A stretch of DNA of 64,000 bases from Filimonas zeae (GCF_014641615.1 NZ_BMIB01000004.1:682001-746000), one strand, 5' to 3'. Positions 25,799 through 33,967 are shown, counted from the stretch's first letter. A program made the numbers and translations. Notes: generated by a model from the sequence alone, not told the origin.

Positions 25799-26995
25799 AT
25801 GAAACATTTAGCCAGTGTAACCATAGCCACGTTATTTGCAGGTGCCAGCCCCTGCTTTGCGCAAACGGGTGATACGTTGAACGACAAGCAATTAAGAGAT
25901 AAAGTACTCAGTGAAATTCAGGTAACTTTTGACCGCCGCACGCGTACTATTGACTCTACCGTTTTCCGTTTGGATGAAAAAGTAGGCGATCTGGATAAGA
26001 GCATCAAAGAATCTAAAGACGCCAAAGAAAAGGCTGATAAACTGTTGCTGCGTGTACAGGCGCTGGAAGACAAGCAGAAAGCGATTGACCAGAACGAAAT
26101 GAATATATTCCAGGCCAACTACCAGAGTGCGTTGGTTAACCTGGTATCTATGGACCGGGAGATTAAGCCACTGATCTTATTCAATTCCACCAAGGCCTTT
26201 TTTGGTTCCCTGTCGGAAACGGCCAACCCTATGAACTATCCTGGCTTTCAGGAGTGGTACAAAGGTTTTAATACCTATCTGCAGGGCAATAAAGATAAAA
26301 GCCCTATGCTGAGCATTACCAGCAGCCTGCTGAATGTAACCGGCAGCCTTACCAGCGCGGTGCCGTTAACAGGGCCTATTACGTCTGCCCTGTTCAGCAG
26401 CATGACCAGTTATATTGACGGCATGGGTAAAAAAGAAAAAGACCTGAAAGCCCAGAGTGAGCAGATGCTGTCGCTTACCATGAAGCTGAGCCAGTTTAAC
26501 TACGATAAAGACCAGATTGAGCATGAATGGGAAACCATTACCAAAGAACTGAACGATCTGCAAACCAAATACGACAAAGCCATTGGCAGTAACCTGAAAA
26601 CGCTGGAAGTAAGCAGCGCCGATTTTGCAGCAAAATTCACCAAAGAGAATGATGCCGAGAAAAGGTACCTGTACATGACTGATCTGCGCCAGAAAGCGGC
26701 GGATTTTGTGGCAGACGAAAAAGAAGACAACCCGAAGGAGTGGAAACAGCTGGTTTTTATTCCGATGAACGAAGTGCAGGCGCTGAAGCTGCGTTTTGGG
26801 CAAATTACGTTCCGTATTAGCCAGAACATAGTGAAATACAGCGACTTATTTGCCAAATACCGCAACGATTCGCAGATTGGAGCTAAGGTAAAAGACCTGG
26901 AAGTACGCCTGAAAGACCTCCAGGAAACCTTTGATAAAGCATTTGATCCGTTAGATTATATTAATTCTGCCAATAAAATGTATAAAGTAAACTAA
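25799..26995 (+). CDS. Secreted coiled-coil protein with a central hydrophobic segment
   Basis: A 398-residue protein with a signal peptide (MKHLASVTIATLFAGASPCFAQ). The mature chain is almost entirely helical: charged coiled-coil segments at about 30-125 and 208-395, flanking a glycine/serine-rich hydrophobic stretch at 170-206 (SITSSLLNV, TSAVPLTGPITSALF). It has no cysteines in the mature part. I do not recognise the family. Long helices around one central amphiphilic hairpin are the layout of alpha-helical pore-forming proteins (ClyA/HBL/XaxA type), but a periplasmic scaffold protein would look similar. It stands alone, upstream of tRNA-Leu, without a terminator before the tRNA. Confidence 0.7.
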   Translation: MKHLASVTIATLFAGASPCFAQTGDTLNDKQLRDKVLSEIQVTFDRRTRTIDSTVFRLDEKVGDLDKSIKESKDAKEKADKLLLRVQALEDKQKAIDQNEMNIFQANYQSALVNLVSMDREIKPLILFNSTKAFFGSLSETANPMNYPGFQEWYKGFNTYLQGNKDKSPMLSITSSLLNVTGSLTSAVPLTGPITSALFSSMTSYIDGMGKKEKDLKAQSEQMLSLTMKLSQFNYDKDQIEHEWETITKELNDLQTKYDKAIGSNLKTLEVSSADFAAKFTKENDAEKRYLYMTDLRQKAADFVADEKEDNPKEWKQLVFIPMNEVQALKLRFGQITFRISQNIVKYSDLFAKYRNDSQIGAKVKDLEVRLKDLQETFDKAFDPLDYINSANKMYKVN

Positions 26996-27002
26996 TTACC
27001 CC

Positions 27003-27010
27003 TACATTTG
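27003..27010 (+). promoter_or_regulatory. tRNA-Leu promoter, -7 element
   Basis: TACATTTG matches TAnnTTTG. Counting its G as -7 gives a start at 27017, six bases ahead of the mature tRNA 5' end, which is a useful calibration for the other promoter calls here. Confidence 0.65.
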
Positions 27011-27022
27011 CACCCCGATAAT

Positions 27023-27104
27023 GCGGATGTGGCGAAATTGGTAGACGCATTAGACTTAGGATCTAACGCCGCGAGGCATGGGGGTTCGAGTCCCTCCATC
27101 CGCA
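27023..27104 (+). tRNA. tRNA-Leu, anticodon TAG
   Basis: The acceptor stem is GCGGATG paired with CATCCGC, with discriminator A at 27104. The anticodon stem TTAGA/TCTAA encloses the loop CTTAGGA, giving anticodon TAG (reads CUN leucine codons, mainly CUA). The D-loop has TTGGTAGACG, and the T-arm has GGTTCGAGTCC. A long variable arm, as expected for leucine tRNAs, brings the length to 82. The 3' CCA is not encoded; the sequence continues CTTTTTT, which can end transcription. Confidence 0.97.
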
Positions 27105-27131
27105 CTTTTTTTGTGGGGTTGATATAGTTGA

Positions 27132-27177
27132 GAAGTTGAAAGGTATCGACATGTCAACCTTATAACTTTTCAACTTC
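27132..27177 (+). promoter_or_regulatory. Hairpin in the leader of the trigger factor gene
   Basis: GAAGTTGAAA (27132-27141) pairs with TTTTCAACTTC (27167-27177), enclosing AGGT...ACCT that extends the stem. It ends 7 bases before the tig ATG, so it could mask the ribosome-binding region or be the tail of the tRNA transcript. Confidence 0.4.
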
Positions 27178-27184
27178 ATATCAA

Positions 27185-28546
27185 ATGGCAACAATTACAA
27201 GGGAAAACATAGCTCTTTTAACAGACAAGCTGACCGTTACCTTAGCGAAAGACGATTACTTTCCAGCCTTCGAGCAAAGCCTCAAAAAATACGCTAAAAC
27301 AGTTAACATTCCCGGTTTCCGTAAAGGCATGGTGCCTTCTGGTGTGGTAAAGAAAATGTACGGCCAGAGCATTTTTACTGAAGAAGTACTGCGTTCAGTA
27401 GAAAAAGAACTGAACAGTTATATGTCTAAAGAGCAACTGGACATTTTTGCCCAGCCCCTGCCTCTGGATAGCGATGCACGCGCATTAGACATGAACAACC
27501 TGAACGATTATGTTTTTGCGTTTGAAATTGGCCTGAAGCCTGATTTCAATGTAAACGTGAACGATATTAAAGTAACCCGCTACAAAATCAATGTAACGGA
27601 TGAAATGATTAACGAGGAAGTAAACCGCCTGCAGATCCGCAACGGTAAAATGACCGATCCTGAAACAGTTACCAGCGAAGACCACGTTGTAAACGTAGAT
27701 TTTAAAGAAGTAGACGCTACCGGTGCTGTTGTAGAAGGTGGCGTTACCAAATCCAACTCTTTACTGGTTAAATACTTCACAGAGCCGGTACGTGCCGAAT
27801 TACAAGGCAAGAAAAAAGATGACGTTATTACCATTCAGCTGAGCAAAGCTTTCGAAACCAAAGAAAGAGAGTGGGTACTGAGCGATCTGGGCCTGAGCAA
27901 AGACAACGCTGCTGATGCCGATAAATATTTCCAGCTGACTATTACCAAAGTAGGTTTAATTGAAAAAGCTGAGTTAAACGAAGAGTTCTTCAACACCGTT
28001 TACCCCGGCCGTGATATTAAAACCGAAGCTGATTTCCGTGCTGCTGTAAAAGCAGAGATTGAGAACTACTACGGTCAGCAATCCAGCAACCAGGTACACG
28101 ATCAGATTTACCACCACCTGGTAGATCATACCAATATGGAGTTTCCTGCTGAGTTTCTGAAGCGCTGGTTACAAACCGGTGGCGAGCAGCCTAAAACTGC
28201 CGAAGAAGCAGAAGCGGAGTATCCTAACTTCACCAACCAGCTGAAGTGGACCCTGGTTACCAACAAACTGATTAACGAAAACAAAATTTCTGTAGACCCC
28301 TCTGAAATCAAAGAATTTGCGAAAGAGCAGATTAAAGGTTACATGGGCGGTCAGGACTTTGGTGATGCGCCGTGGATGGATGAGTATACCAACCGTATGC
28401 TGAAAGATCAGAAGTTTGTGGAGAACACTTACTTCCAGTTGCAGACTACCAAACTGTTCCGTTTACTGGAAACACAGGTAAGTGCAAAAGAAGAAGCTAT
28501 CAGCGCAGAAGCTTTTGCAGAAAAACTGCACCACCACCATCATTAA
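27185..28546 (+). CDS. tig: Trigger factor with a C-terminal run of five histidines
   Basis: A 453-residue ribosome-associated chaperone. The N-terminal ribosome-binding domain has the signature GFRKGMVPSGVVKKMYG (about 38-54). A central FKBP-like region follows, weakly conserved as usual in Bacteroidota, and then the helical C-terminal cradle (from about 250). The protein ends EKLHHHHH, five histidine codons (CAC CAC CAC CAT CAT) just before the stop. This is natural sequence and could bind metal, as the His-rich tails of SlyD or some GroELs do; whether it is functional is unknown. It heads a proteostasis block (small ORF, clpP1, clpP2, clpX) but has its own terminator. Confidence 0.94.
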   Translation: MATITRENIALLTDKLTVTLAKDDYFPAFEQSLKKYAKTVNIPGFRKGMVPSGVVKKMYGQSIFTEEVLRSVEKELNSYMSKEQLDIFAQPLPLDSDARALDMNNLNDYVFAFEIGLKPDFNVNVNDIKVTRYKINVTDEMINEEVNRLQIRNGKMTDPETVTSEDHVVNVDFKEVDATGAVVEGGVTKSNSLLVKYFTEPVRAELQGKKKDDVITIQLSKAFETKEREWVLSDLGLSKDNAADADKYFQLTITKVGLIEKAELNEEFFNTVYPGRDIKTEADFRAAVKAEIENYYGQQSSNQVHDQIYHHLVDHTNMEFPAEFLKRWLQTGGEQPKTAEEAEAEYPNFTNQLKWTLVTNKLINENKISVDPSEIKEFAKEQIKGYMGGQDFGDAPWMDEYTNRMLKDQKFVENTYFQLQTTKLFRLLETQVSAKEEAISAEAFAEKLHHHHH

Positions 28547-28579
28547 CAGATAGTTACCCAACTATAATGAACAAATTAG

Positions 28580-28601
28580 AATCCCGCCACTGTGCGGGAT
28601 T
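28580..28601 (+). terminator. tig terminator
   Basis: AATCCCGC (28580-28587) and GCGGGATT (28594-28601) form a perfect stem with a 6-base loop, followed by TTAATTTTTT. Confidence 0.88.
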
Positions 28602-28640
28602 TTAATTTTTTATCCCTACCTTTTGGCAAAATAAGTACCT

Positions 28641-28811
28641 ATGCAAGAGCTGGTTAACCGCCTGATGGCCCTGGGAATAACGGAGGAGCAGGCCCTTCAA
28701 TCCATTGTAGTGTTTAAAGATTTTGCCAAAGAAAAGTTTCCCCTGTTTGGCGGTGCGATAGATAAGGTTTTTGAGAAATATGGCCCTCAGCATGATGATT
28801 TTATGCCATAA
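28641..28811 (+). CDS. Small helical protein of 56 residues
   Basis: A short ORF from ATG 28641 to TAA 28811, between tig and clpP1. The translation starts MQELVNRLMALGITEEQALQ and continues with an amphipathic FKDFAKEKFPLFGGAID segment. That layout (a helix, a 'GITEEQA' turn, then a 'KEKFP..GGA' hinge) recurs in small Bacteroidota proteins I recall but cannot name. A TACCTTTTG box lies about 20 bases upstream. Its place in a chaperone/protease block suggests a role there, but that is only context. Ribosome profiling or family conservation would settle whether it is expressed. Confidence 0.65.
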   Translation: MQELVNRLMALGITEEQALQSIVVFKDFAKEKFPLFGGAIDKVFEKYGPQHDDFMP

Positions 28812-28917
28812 ATCTGCACCAGCAACTGACGGATTGTCGCATTGGCCTATTTGCATAATATTTGACAACAACTTCACATACCGGAATTAAGATTCTACAC
28901 ATTCAAAACAACATACT

Positions 28918-29607
28918 ATGGATTTTGGAAAGGAATTCGAGAAATATGCAGTGAAGCACCGCGGTATCAGCAGTGCCACGCTGCATAACTACAGGCAGCA
29001 TGATATAACCAACCTTACTCCCTATATAATAGAAGAAAGGCCTTTGAACGTTGCCAGCATGGACGTTTTCAGCCGTCTGATGATGGACAGAATCATCTTT
29101 ATGGGTGAGCCTATTAATGACTATGTAGCAAACATCGTTACGGCGCAGCTGCTGTTTCTGGACAGCACCGACCGCTCACGCGATATTCAGATGTATATTA
29201 ACAGCCCGGGCGGCAGCGTATATGCCGGTTTAGGTATTTATGACACCATGCAGTTTGTTAGCCCCGATGTGGCTACCATTTGTACTGGTATTGCTGCCAG
29301 TATGGCTGCTATTTTAATGGCTGCCGGCGTTCCTGGTAAACGTAGTGCGCTGAAGCATGCGCGTATAATGGTACACCAGCCAAGTGGTTCTATTGGTGGT
29401 CAGGCTTCTGACATCCAGATTACTGCGCGTGAAATACGCAAGATCAGACAGGAACTGGACGAAATTCTGGCTAACCACACCGGCAAAACTCCGGAAGGCA
29501 TTGCTGCCGACCGCGATCGTGACTTCTGGTTATCTGCCCAGGAAGCAAAAGAATACGGCCTGATTGATGAGGTGCTGTTCACCAACCCACGTAAGGAAAG
29601 GAAATAA
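28918..29607 (+). CDS. clpP: ATP-dependent Clp protease proteolytic subunit, first paralogue
   Basis: A 229-residue serine peptidase, the barrel subunit of ClpXP. The catalytic triad is present: S128 in GIAASMAA, H153 in MVHQPSG, and D198 in the ADRDRDFW segment. The oxyanion glycines are in INSPGGSV. Its N-terminal stretch (about 40 residues before the ClpP fold) is longer than in E. coli mature ClpP and may be partly processed. A second clpP follows 34 bases later, then clpX, all on the same strand. The two subunits may form mixed rings, as in other bacteria with two ClpPs. Confidence 0.95.
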   Translation: MDFGKEFEKYAVKHRGISSATLHNYRQHDITNLTPYIIEERPLNVASMDVFSRLMMDRIIFMGEPINDYVANIVTAQLLFLDSTDRSRDIQMYINSPGGSVYAGLGIYDTMQFVSPDVATICTGIAASMAAILMAAGVPGKRSALKHARIMVHQPSGSIGGQASDIQITAREIRKIRQELDEILANHTGKTPEGIAADRDRDFWLSAQEAKEYGLIDEVLFTNPRKERK

Positions 29608-29641
29608 TTGATTTAAAGGACCTGATAAAAGTTAATCTGAT

Positions 29642-30274
29642 ATGATACATTCTCAATATATCAATCCGTTTTTATCTGAAGACGAGGACGAAAGCCCGAA
29701 AGAAGAAAAGCCGGAACCAATGTCGCCCCTGTTAATGAAGAAGATGGAAAAACTGTTTCTGGAGAAAAGAGCGGTTTACCTGTGGGGTGGTGTAGACGAT
29801 AAGTCTGCCAGAGATGTGGTAAGCAAACTGTTATTACTGGAAGCTGACAAGCCAGGAAAGGAAATTAAGCTGTATATCAACAGCCCCGGCGGTGTGGTAA
29901 CCAGCGGTATGGTTATTTACGATACCATTAAAATGATTTCAAGCCCGGTAAGCACCATTTGTATGGGCCTGGCAGCCAGCATGGGTTCTATTCTGCTGAG
30001 CGTGGGTACCAAAGACAAACGCTTTATTTACCCGCATGGCGAGGTAATGATTCACCAGCCCAGCTTAGGTGGTTACTTCCAGGCAACCTCTGCTGATATT
30101 GAAATTCACGCCCTGCAAATGGAGAAAACCAAGCTGCTGGGTGCTAAAATACTGGCAGAGAATTGCGGTAAAACAGTAGAGCAGGTACTGAAAGACTTTG
30201 ACAGAGACTACTGGATGGACGCAAACGAGGCAATTGCTTACGGTATTGTAGACGGCGTATTAGACAAAATTTAA
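29642..30274 (+). CDS. clpP: ATP-dependent Clp protease proteolytic subunit, second paralogue
   Basis: A 210-residue ClpP with an intact triad: S113 in GLAASMGS, H138 in MIHQPS, and D185 in KDFDRDYW. It differs from the first copy in an acidic N-terminus (SEDEDESPKEEK) and in the head region (SLGGYFQATSADIEI in place of SGSIGGQASDIQI). The two are clearly distinct paralogues and not a recent duplication. It is followed by a terminator that overlaps the clpX promoter, so clpX can be expressed with or without the peptidase genes. Confidence 0.95.
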   Translation: MIHSQYINPFLSEDEDESPKEEKPEPMSPLLMKKMEKLFLEKRAVYLWGGVDDKSARDVVSKLLLLEADKPGKEIKLYINSPGGVVTSGMVIYDTIKMISSPVSTICMGLAASMGSILLSVGTKDKRFIYPHGEVMIHQPSLGGYFQATSADIEIHALQMEKTKLLGAKILAENCGKTVEQVLKDFDRDYWMDANEAIAYGIVDGVLDKI

Positions 30275-30300
30275 TAGTTTTCTATCATATTTTTAGCAAC

Positions 30301-30327
30301 TAAAACCGCTGCCGGTCAGCGGTTTTA
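30301..30327 (+). terminator. Terminator between clpP2 and clpX
   Basis: TAAAACCGCT (30301-30310) and AGCGGTTTTA (30318-30327) form a perfect 10-bp stem with a 7-base loop, followed by GTATTTTTG. The T-tract is also the -7 element of the clpX promoter. Confidence 0.75.
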
Positions 30328-30328
30328 G

Positions 30329-30336
30329 TATTTTTG
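30329..30336 (+). promoter_or_regulatory. clpX promoter, -7 element
   Basis: TATTTTTG fits TAnnTTTG and starts two bases after the preceding terminator stem. The predicted leader of clpX is about 25 bases. Confidence 0.6.
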
Positions 30337-30367
30337 CAGAACAGGCATTTTAGAACCTATTTATTTT

Positions 30368-31603
30368 ATGGCAAAACAATCAAGCTTGCATTGCTCTTTT
30401 TGTGGCAGAAGTCGCGATGAAGTGAAGATCCTGATAGCAGGTCAGGAGGGGCATATATGCGAGAACTGTGTAGAACATGCACAGGAGATTATTGCGCAGG
30501 AGCTGCAGGTGAAAAGCGAACAGCAGTCTGCCCAGTATAACTTTTCCGTTAAGCGACCCGTTGAAATTAAACGCTATTTAGACCAGTACATTATAGGCCA
30601 GGACGAAGCCAAGAAAGTGCTTTCCGTGGCTGTATATAACCACTATAAGCGTATTACGCAAAAACAACAGCAGGATGAGGTTGAAATTGAAAAAAGCAAC
30701 CTGATTATGGTAGGTGAAACCGGTACGGGTAAAACCCTGCTGGCTAAAACCGTAGCCAAACTGCTGAACGTACCTTTTGCTATTGTGGACGCAACCGTAT
30801 TTACCGAAGCAGGTTATGTAGGCGAAGACGTAGAAAGCATGCTTACCCGCCTGTTGCAAAACTGTAACTACGAAGTAAGTGCTGCTGAAAAAGGGATTGT
30901 ATATATTGACGAGATTGATAAAATTGCCCGTAAAGGCGATAACCCTTCTATTACACGCGATGTAAGTGGCGAAGGTGTGCAACAAGGCCTGCTGAAAATG
31001 CTGGAAGGTACCGAAGTACTGGTTCCACCACAGGGCGGCCGTAAGCACCCTGAGCAAAAAATGATTAAGCTGAACACCTCTAATATTCTGTTTATTTGCG
31101 GTGGTGCCTTTGACGGTATTGATAAAGTAATTGCCCGCAGGGTAAATACCAACGCAATCGGCTTTAGCGTAAATAAAGACCAGCAGGAGCTTCAGAAGAA
31201 AAACCTGTTACAGTTTATCAACGCACAGGATTTGAAATCTTTTGGTTTGATTCCGGAACTGCTGGGCCGTTTACCTGTGGTTACCCACCTGGAGCCACTG
31301 GATACAGAAACCCTGCGTTCAATTCTTACCGAGCCTAAAAACAGCCTGATTAAACAATACAGCCGTTTGTTTGAACTGGAAGGTATTAAGCTGAAAATAG
31401 AAACAGAAGTGCTGGACTTTATGGTAAACAAAGCCATGGAGTTTAAACTGGGCGCCCGCGGCCTTAGAAGCATTTGTGAGCATATTCTTACTGACGCTAT
31501 GTTTGAAATGCCCGGCAGCGACGTTAAGGAACTGGTAGTTACCTTGCCTTATGCAGAAGCACAGTTTAACAAAAGCAAAATGGGCGTATTGAAAGTGGCG
31601 TAA
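30368..31603 (+). CDS. clpX: ATP-dependent Clp protease ATP-binding subunit ClpX
   Basis: A 411-residue AAA+ unfoldase that feeds substrates to ClpP. The N-terminal zinc-binding domain has C9, C12, C31 and C34. Walker A is GETGTGKT (116-123), Walker B is IVYIDEIDK (177-185), and pore and sensor regions follow. The IGF tripeptide (264-266) of the loop that docks on ClpP is present, so it should pair with at least one of the two upstream ClpPs. Length is standard. The order clpP-clpP-clpX in one direction supports a shared complex. Confidence 0.97.
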   Translation: MAKQSSLHCSFCGRSRDEVKILIAGQEGHICENCVEHAQEIIAQELQVKSEQQSAQYNFSVKRPVEIKRYLDQYIIGQDEAKKVLSVAVYNHYKRITQKQQQDEVEIEKSNLIMVGETGTGKTLLAKTVAKLLNVPFAIVDATVFTEAGYVGEDVESMLTRLLQNCNYEVSAAEKGIVYIDEIDKIARKGDNPSITRDVSGEGVQQGLLKMLEGTEVLVPPQGGRKHPEQKMIKLNTSNILFICGGAFDGIDKVIARRVNTNAIGFSVNKDQQELQKKNLLQFINAQDLKSFGLIPELLGRLPVVTHLEPLDTETLRSILTEPKNSLIKQYSRLFELEGIKLKIETEVLDFMVNKAMEFKLGARGLRSICEHILTDAMFEMPGSDVKELVVTLPYAEAQFNKSKMGVLKVA

Positions 31604-31629
31604 GCTACTGATACAGCTTAAAGCATACT

Positions 31630-31663
31630 GAAAATGCCTGATTCTATAGAATCAGGCATTTTC
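31630..31663. terminator. Bidirectional terminator between clpX and the histidine kinase gene
   Basis: GAAAATGCCTGATTCT (31630-31645) and AGAATCAGGCATTTTC (31648-31663) are perfect complements with a 2-base loop, followed by TTTT. The stop codon and last codons of the convergent kinase gene lie inside the stem. Confidence 0.9.
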
Positions 31664-32734
31664 TTTTACAGGCTGTGCGTGTAAAAATTTTACGGCCATG
31701 GTAGTACCCCTGCCGGGCTCGCTATCAATCAGTAATTCTGCATCATTTTTTATAATCAGGTCTTTCACCAGCATCAGCCCAAAACCACTCCCCTTTTCGT
31801 TGGAGGTGCCTTTGGAAGAGATGTACTGCCGGCTGTTAATCTTTTGCAGAATATCCGGCGTCATACCGATACCCGTGTCTTTAATCAGTATATAGGCATA
31901 ATGCTCATCCGTAACGGAACTGATAATTATTTCACCACCGGTGGGCGTAAACTTAATAGCGTTGGTAAGCAGGTTACGGAAAATAATCTTCAGCATTTCC
32001 TTTTCCGCCTTCCATACCAGCTGCGTATCAATCCGGTTGATCATCTGTATCTGTTTGGCCTGGAGGGATACCCTTTGTTCCTCAATCAGCGAAGTAATTA
32101 CTCGGAACATATTAATATCCGACCGCTCTATTTTCAGACCCTTCATCTGACCCCGAATCCAGAACAACAGGTTATCCAGCAGCGACAAACTGCGTACATA
32201 CTGGTTTTCCAGCTGCTCCAGCAGTTCTTCTGTTTCCTGAGGGCTTACCAGTTTCAGGTTAATCAGGTCTAAAATGCTTTTGGTATTCACCAGCGGATGC
32301 CGCAGATCGTGCGATATAACCGACAGCAGTTTATCCTTCAGCTTATTATCCTCTTCCAGCTTCTGGTTCTGGCGCGATATGGCGCGGTTCAACTGATCCA
32401 GCGAAGCGGCATTCTTCTGAATAATGCCGTTCTTCTGCTTCAGCGCATCACTAAACATCTGCACCTTTTTATAGTTGAGATAAAAAGGAATAGCCATAAC
32501 AATCAGCAGAATAAACAATACGCCTGCCAGCACCAGCAATGCCTTCTGGTTTTGCAGTATACGTTCTGCCTCCTGCATTTTTGCCAAAGCAGCTTCTTTC
32601 TCCTGCTCTAACCGGTTAACAGTTTGTTGCAGTGAATCCAGACGTGTTAATTCCCCTGTTTGTTTTTGTGCAGATATTGGACCAGCCGTCACAATACATA
32701 AAATCAGGGTAAGGAATAGAATAATTGGTTTCAT
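31652..32734 (-). CDS. Sensor histidine kinase with one membrane helix
   Basis: A 360-residue kinase: signal peptide (about 1-22), a short periplasmic coiled coil (30-63), one transmembrane helix (65-87), another coiled coil (90-130), then HisKA with LLSVISHDLRHPL (phospho-acceptor H142), and HATPase with NLLTNAIKFT, DTGIGM and GSGFGLML. The periplasmic part is only about 40 residues, too short for a folded ligand domain, so signals may come through a partner or the membrane. No response regulator gene adjoins it. The convergent neighbour is clpX. Confidence 0.9.
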   Translation of the reverse strand: MKPIILFLTLILCIVTAGPISAQKQTGELTRLDSLQQTVNRLEQEKEAALAKMQEAERILQNQKALLVLAGVLFILLIVMAIPFYLNYKKVQMFSDALKQKNGIIQKNAASLDQLNRAISRQNQKLEEDNKLKDKLLSVISHDLRHPLVNTKSILDLINLKLVSPQETEELLEQLENQYVRSLSLLDNLLFWIRGQMKGLKIERSDINMFRVITSLIEEQRVSLQAKQIQMINRIDTQLVWKAEKEMLKIIFRNLLTNAIKFTPTGGEIIISSVTDEHYAYILIKDTGIGMTPDILQKINSRQYISSKGTSNEKGSGFGLMLVKDLIIKNDAELLIDSEPGRGTTMAVKFLHAQPVKENA

Positions 32735-32790
32735 CGACAGGGGCTATGCGCCTAAATTAATCAAACTATCGATTACATCCGGTATAAAAT

Positions 32791-33930
32791 CTATTTTAAT
32801 ACCTCGCGTGCAATTACCACCTTCTGAATTTCAGAGGTTCCCTCACCTATGGTACACAGTTTGGCATCTCTGTAATGCTTCTCCACCGGAAAGTCTTTGG
32901 TGTATCCATAACCGCCAAATACCTGTACCGCTTCGTTGGCCACTTTTACTGCCACTTCACTGGCATAGTATTTAGCCATAGCCGCCTGTTTGGTCATAGG
33001 CTGTCCGGTGTTCTTAAGATGGCATGCCTGTAAGGTAAGCAAATCGGCTGCTTCAATTTCTGTTGCCATATCGGCCAGTTTAAAGCTGATGCCCTGGAAA
33101 TGGCTGATGGGCTGCTCAAACTGATGCCGCTCCTGCGCATACTTCACCGCTGCTTCATAAGCGCCTTTGGCAATTCCCAATGATAAAGAGGCAATGGAAA
33201 TGCGCCCACCATCCAGCACCTTCATAGCCTGGTGAAACCCATCTCCCACTTCGCCCAAACGGTTTTCATCAGAAATGCGGCAGTTATCCAGTATAATTTC
33301 TGCCGTTTCACTGGCGCGCATGCCCAGTTTATTTTCTTTTTTACCACCGCTAAAGCCGGGGGTACCCTTTTCTATTACAAAAGCAGTACTGTTATTTTTA
33401 GAACGTGGCTCGCCTGTACGGGCTATAATTACGGCTACATTACAGGAACGGCCATGGGTAATCCAGCACTTGGTACCATTCAATACCCAATCGTTACCGT
33501 CTTGTACCGCCACGCACTTCATATTACCCGCATCGCTGCCGGTAGAAGGCTCCGTAAGCGCCCAGGCGCCCAGGTGTTCGCCGGAAGCCAGCGCAGGCAG
33601 GTATTTCTGTTTCTGGGCTTCATTGCCAAAATAGAGTAAATGGCCTACACACAGCGAGTTATGCGCCGCTACGCTCAGGCCTACGGCCCCGCATACTTTG
33701 GCTATTTCTTCAATTACTACTTTATATTCATAATAACTCAACCCGCTGCCGCCGTATTTTTCAGGCACCAATACACCCATCATTCCCAGCTTTCCCAGTT
33801 CTTTAAACAGTGCTTCCGGAAAAATCTGAGCTTCATCCCATTCCATTACGTGCGGCAGAATATGTTGTTTTGCAAAGTCTCTGGCAGTTTGTTTCACCTG
33901 CTGGGTAATTTCATCTGGCTGGAAATTCAT
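32791..33930 (-). CDS. Acyl-CoA dehydrogenase
   Basis: A 379-residue FAD enzyme that oxidises acyl-CoA to trans-2-enoyl-CoA and passes electrons to ETF. The family blocks are complete: WALTEPSTGSD (FAD contact, about 123-133), CWITHG (about 155-160), and the C-terminal IGEGTSEIQ whose Glu is the usual catalytic base of short- and medium-chain members. The ATG at 33930 (MNFQPDE) is preferred to one three codons upstream, which would sit inside the palindrome. The length is that of the short-chain/isovaleryl group; the true chain length is unknown. A perfect palindrome directly before the ATG suggests repression by a dimeric regulator. Confidence 0.94.
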   Translation of the reverse strand: MNFQPDEITQQVKQTARDFAKQHILPHVMEWDEAQIFPEALFKELGKLGMMGVLVPEKYGGSGLSYYEYKVVIEEIAKVCGAVGLSVAAHNSLCVGHLLYFGNEAQKQKYLPALASGEHLGAWALTEPSTGSDAGNMKCVAVQDGNDWVLNGTKCWITHGRSCNVAVIIARTGEPRSKNNSTAFVIEKGTPGFSGGKKENKLGMRASETAEIILDNCRISDENRLGEVGDGFHQAMKVLDGGRISIASLSLGIAKGAYEAAVKYAQERHQFEQPISHFQGISFKLADMATEIEAADLLTLQACHLKNTGQPMTKQAAMAKYYASEVAVKVANEAVQVFGGYGYTKDFPVEKHYRDAKLCTIGEGTSEIQKVVIAREVLK

Positions 33931-33932
33931 AA

Positions 33933-33946
33933 CTAACAATTGTTAG
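33933..33946. promoter_or_regulatory. Perfect 14-bp palindrome at the acyl-CoA dehydrogenase start
   Basis: CTAACAATTGTTAG is a perfect palindrome whose edge lies two bases from the ATG at 33930. A weak -7-like box, TATCTTTA on the minus strand, follows just upstream. The position over the transcription/translation start fits an operator of a TetR- or FadR-type repressor, as known for fatty-acid oxidation genes elsewhere. Confidence 0.5.
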
Positions 33947-33967
33947 GTTTAAAGATAATGGATTTAT

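Noticed and set aside
27185..28546. The HHHHH end as a cloning artefact (expression tag)
   Set aside because: The surrounding sequence is continuous genomic DNA with a natural terminator after the stop; it is only five histidines and no linker or vector sequence is present.
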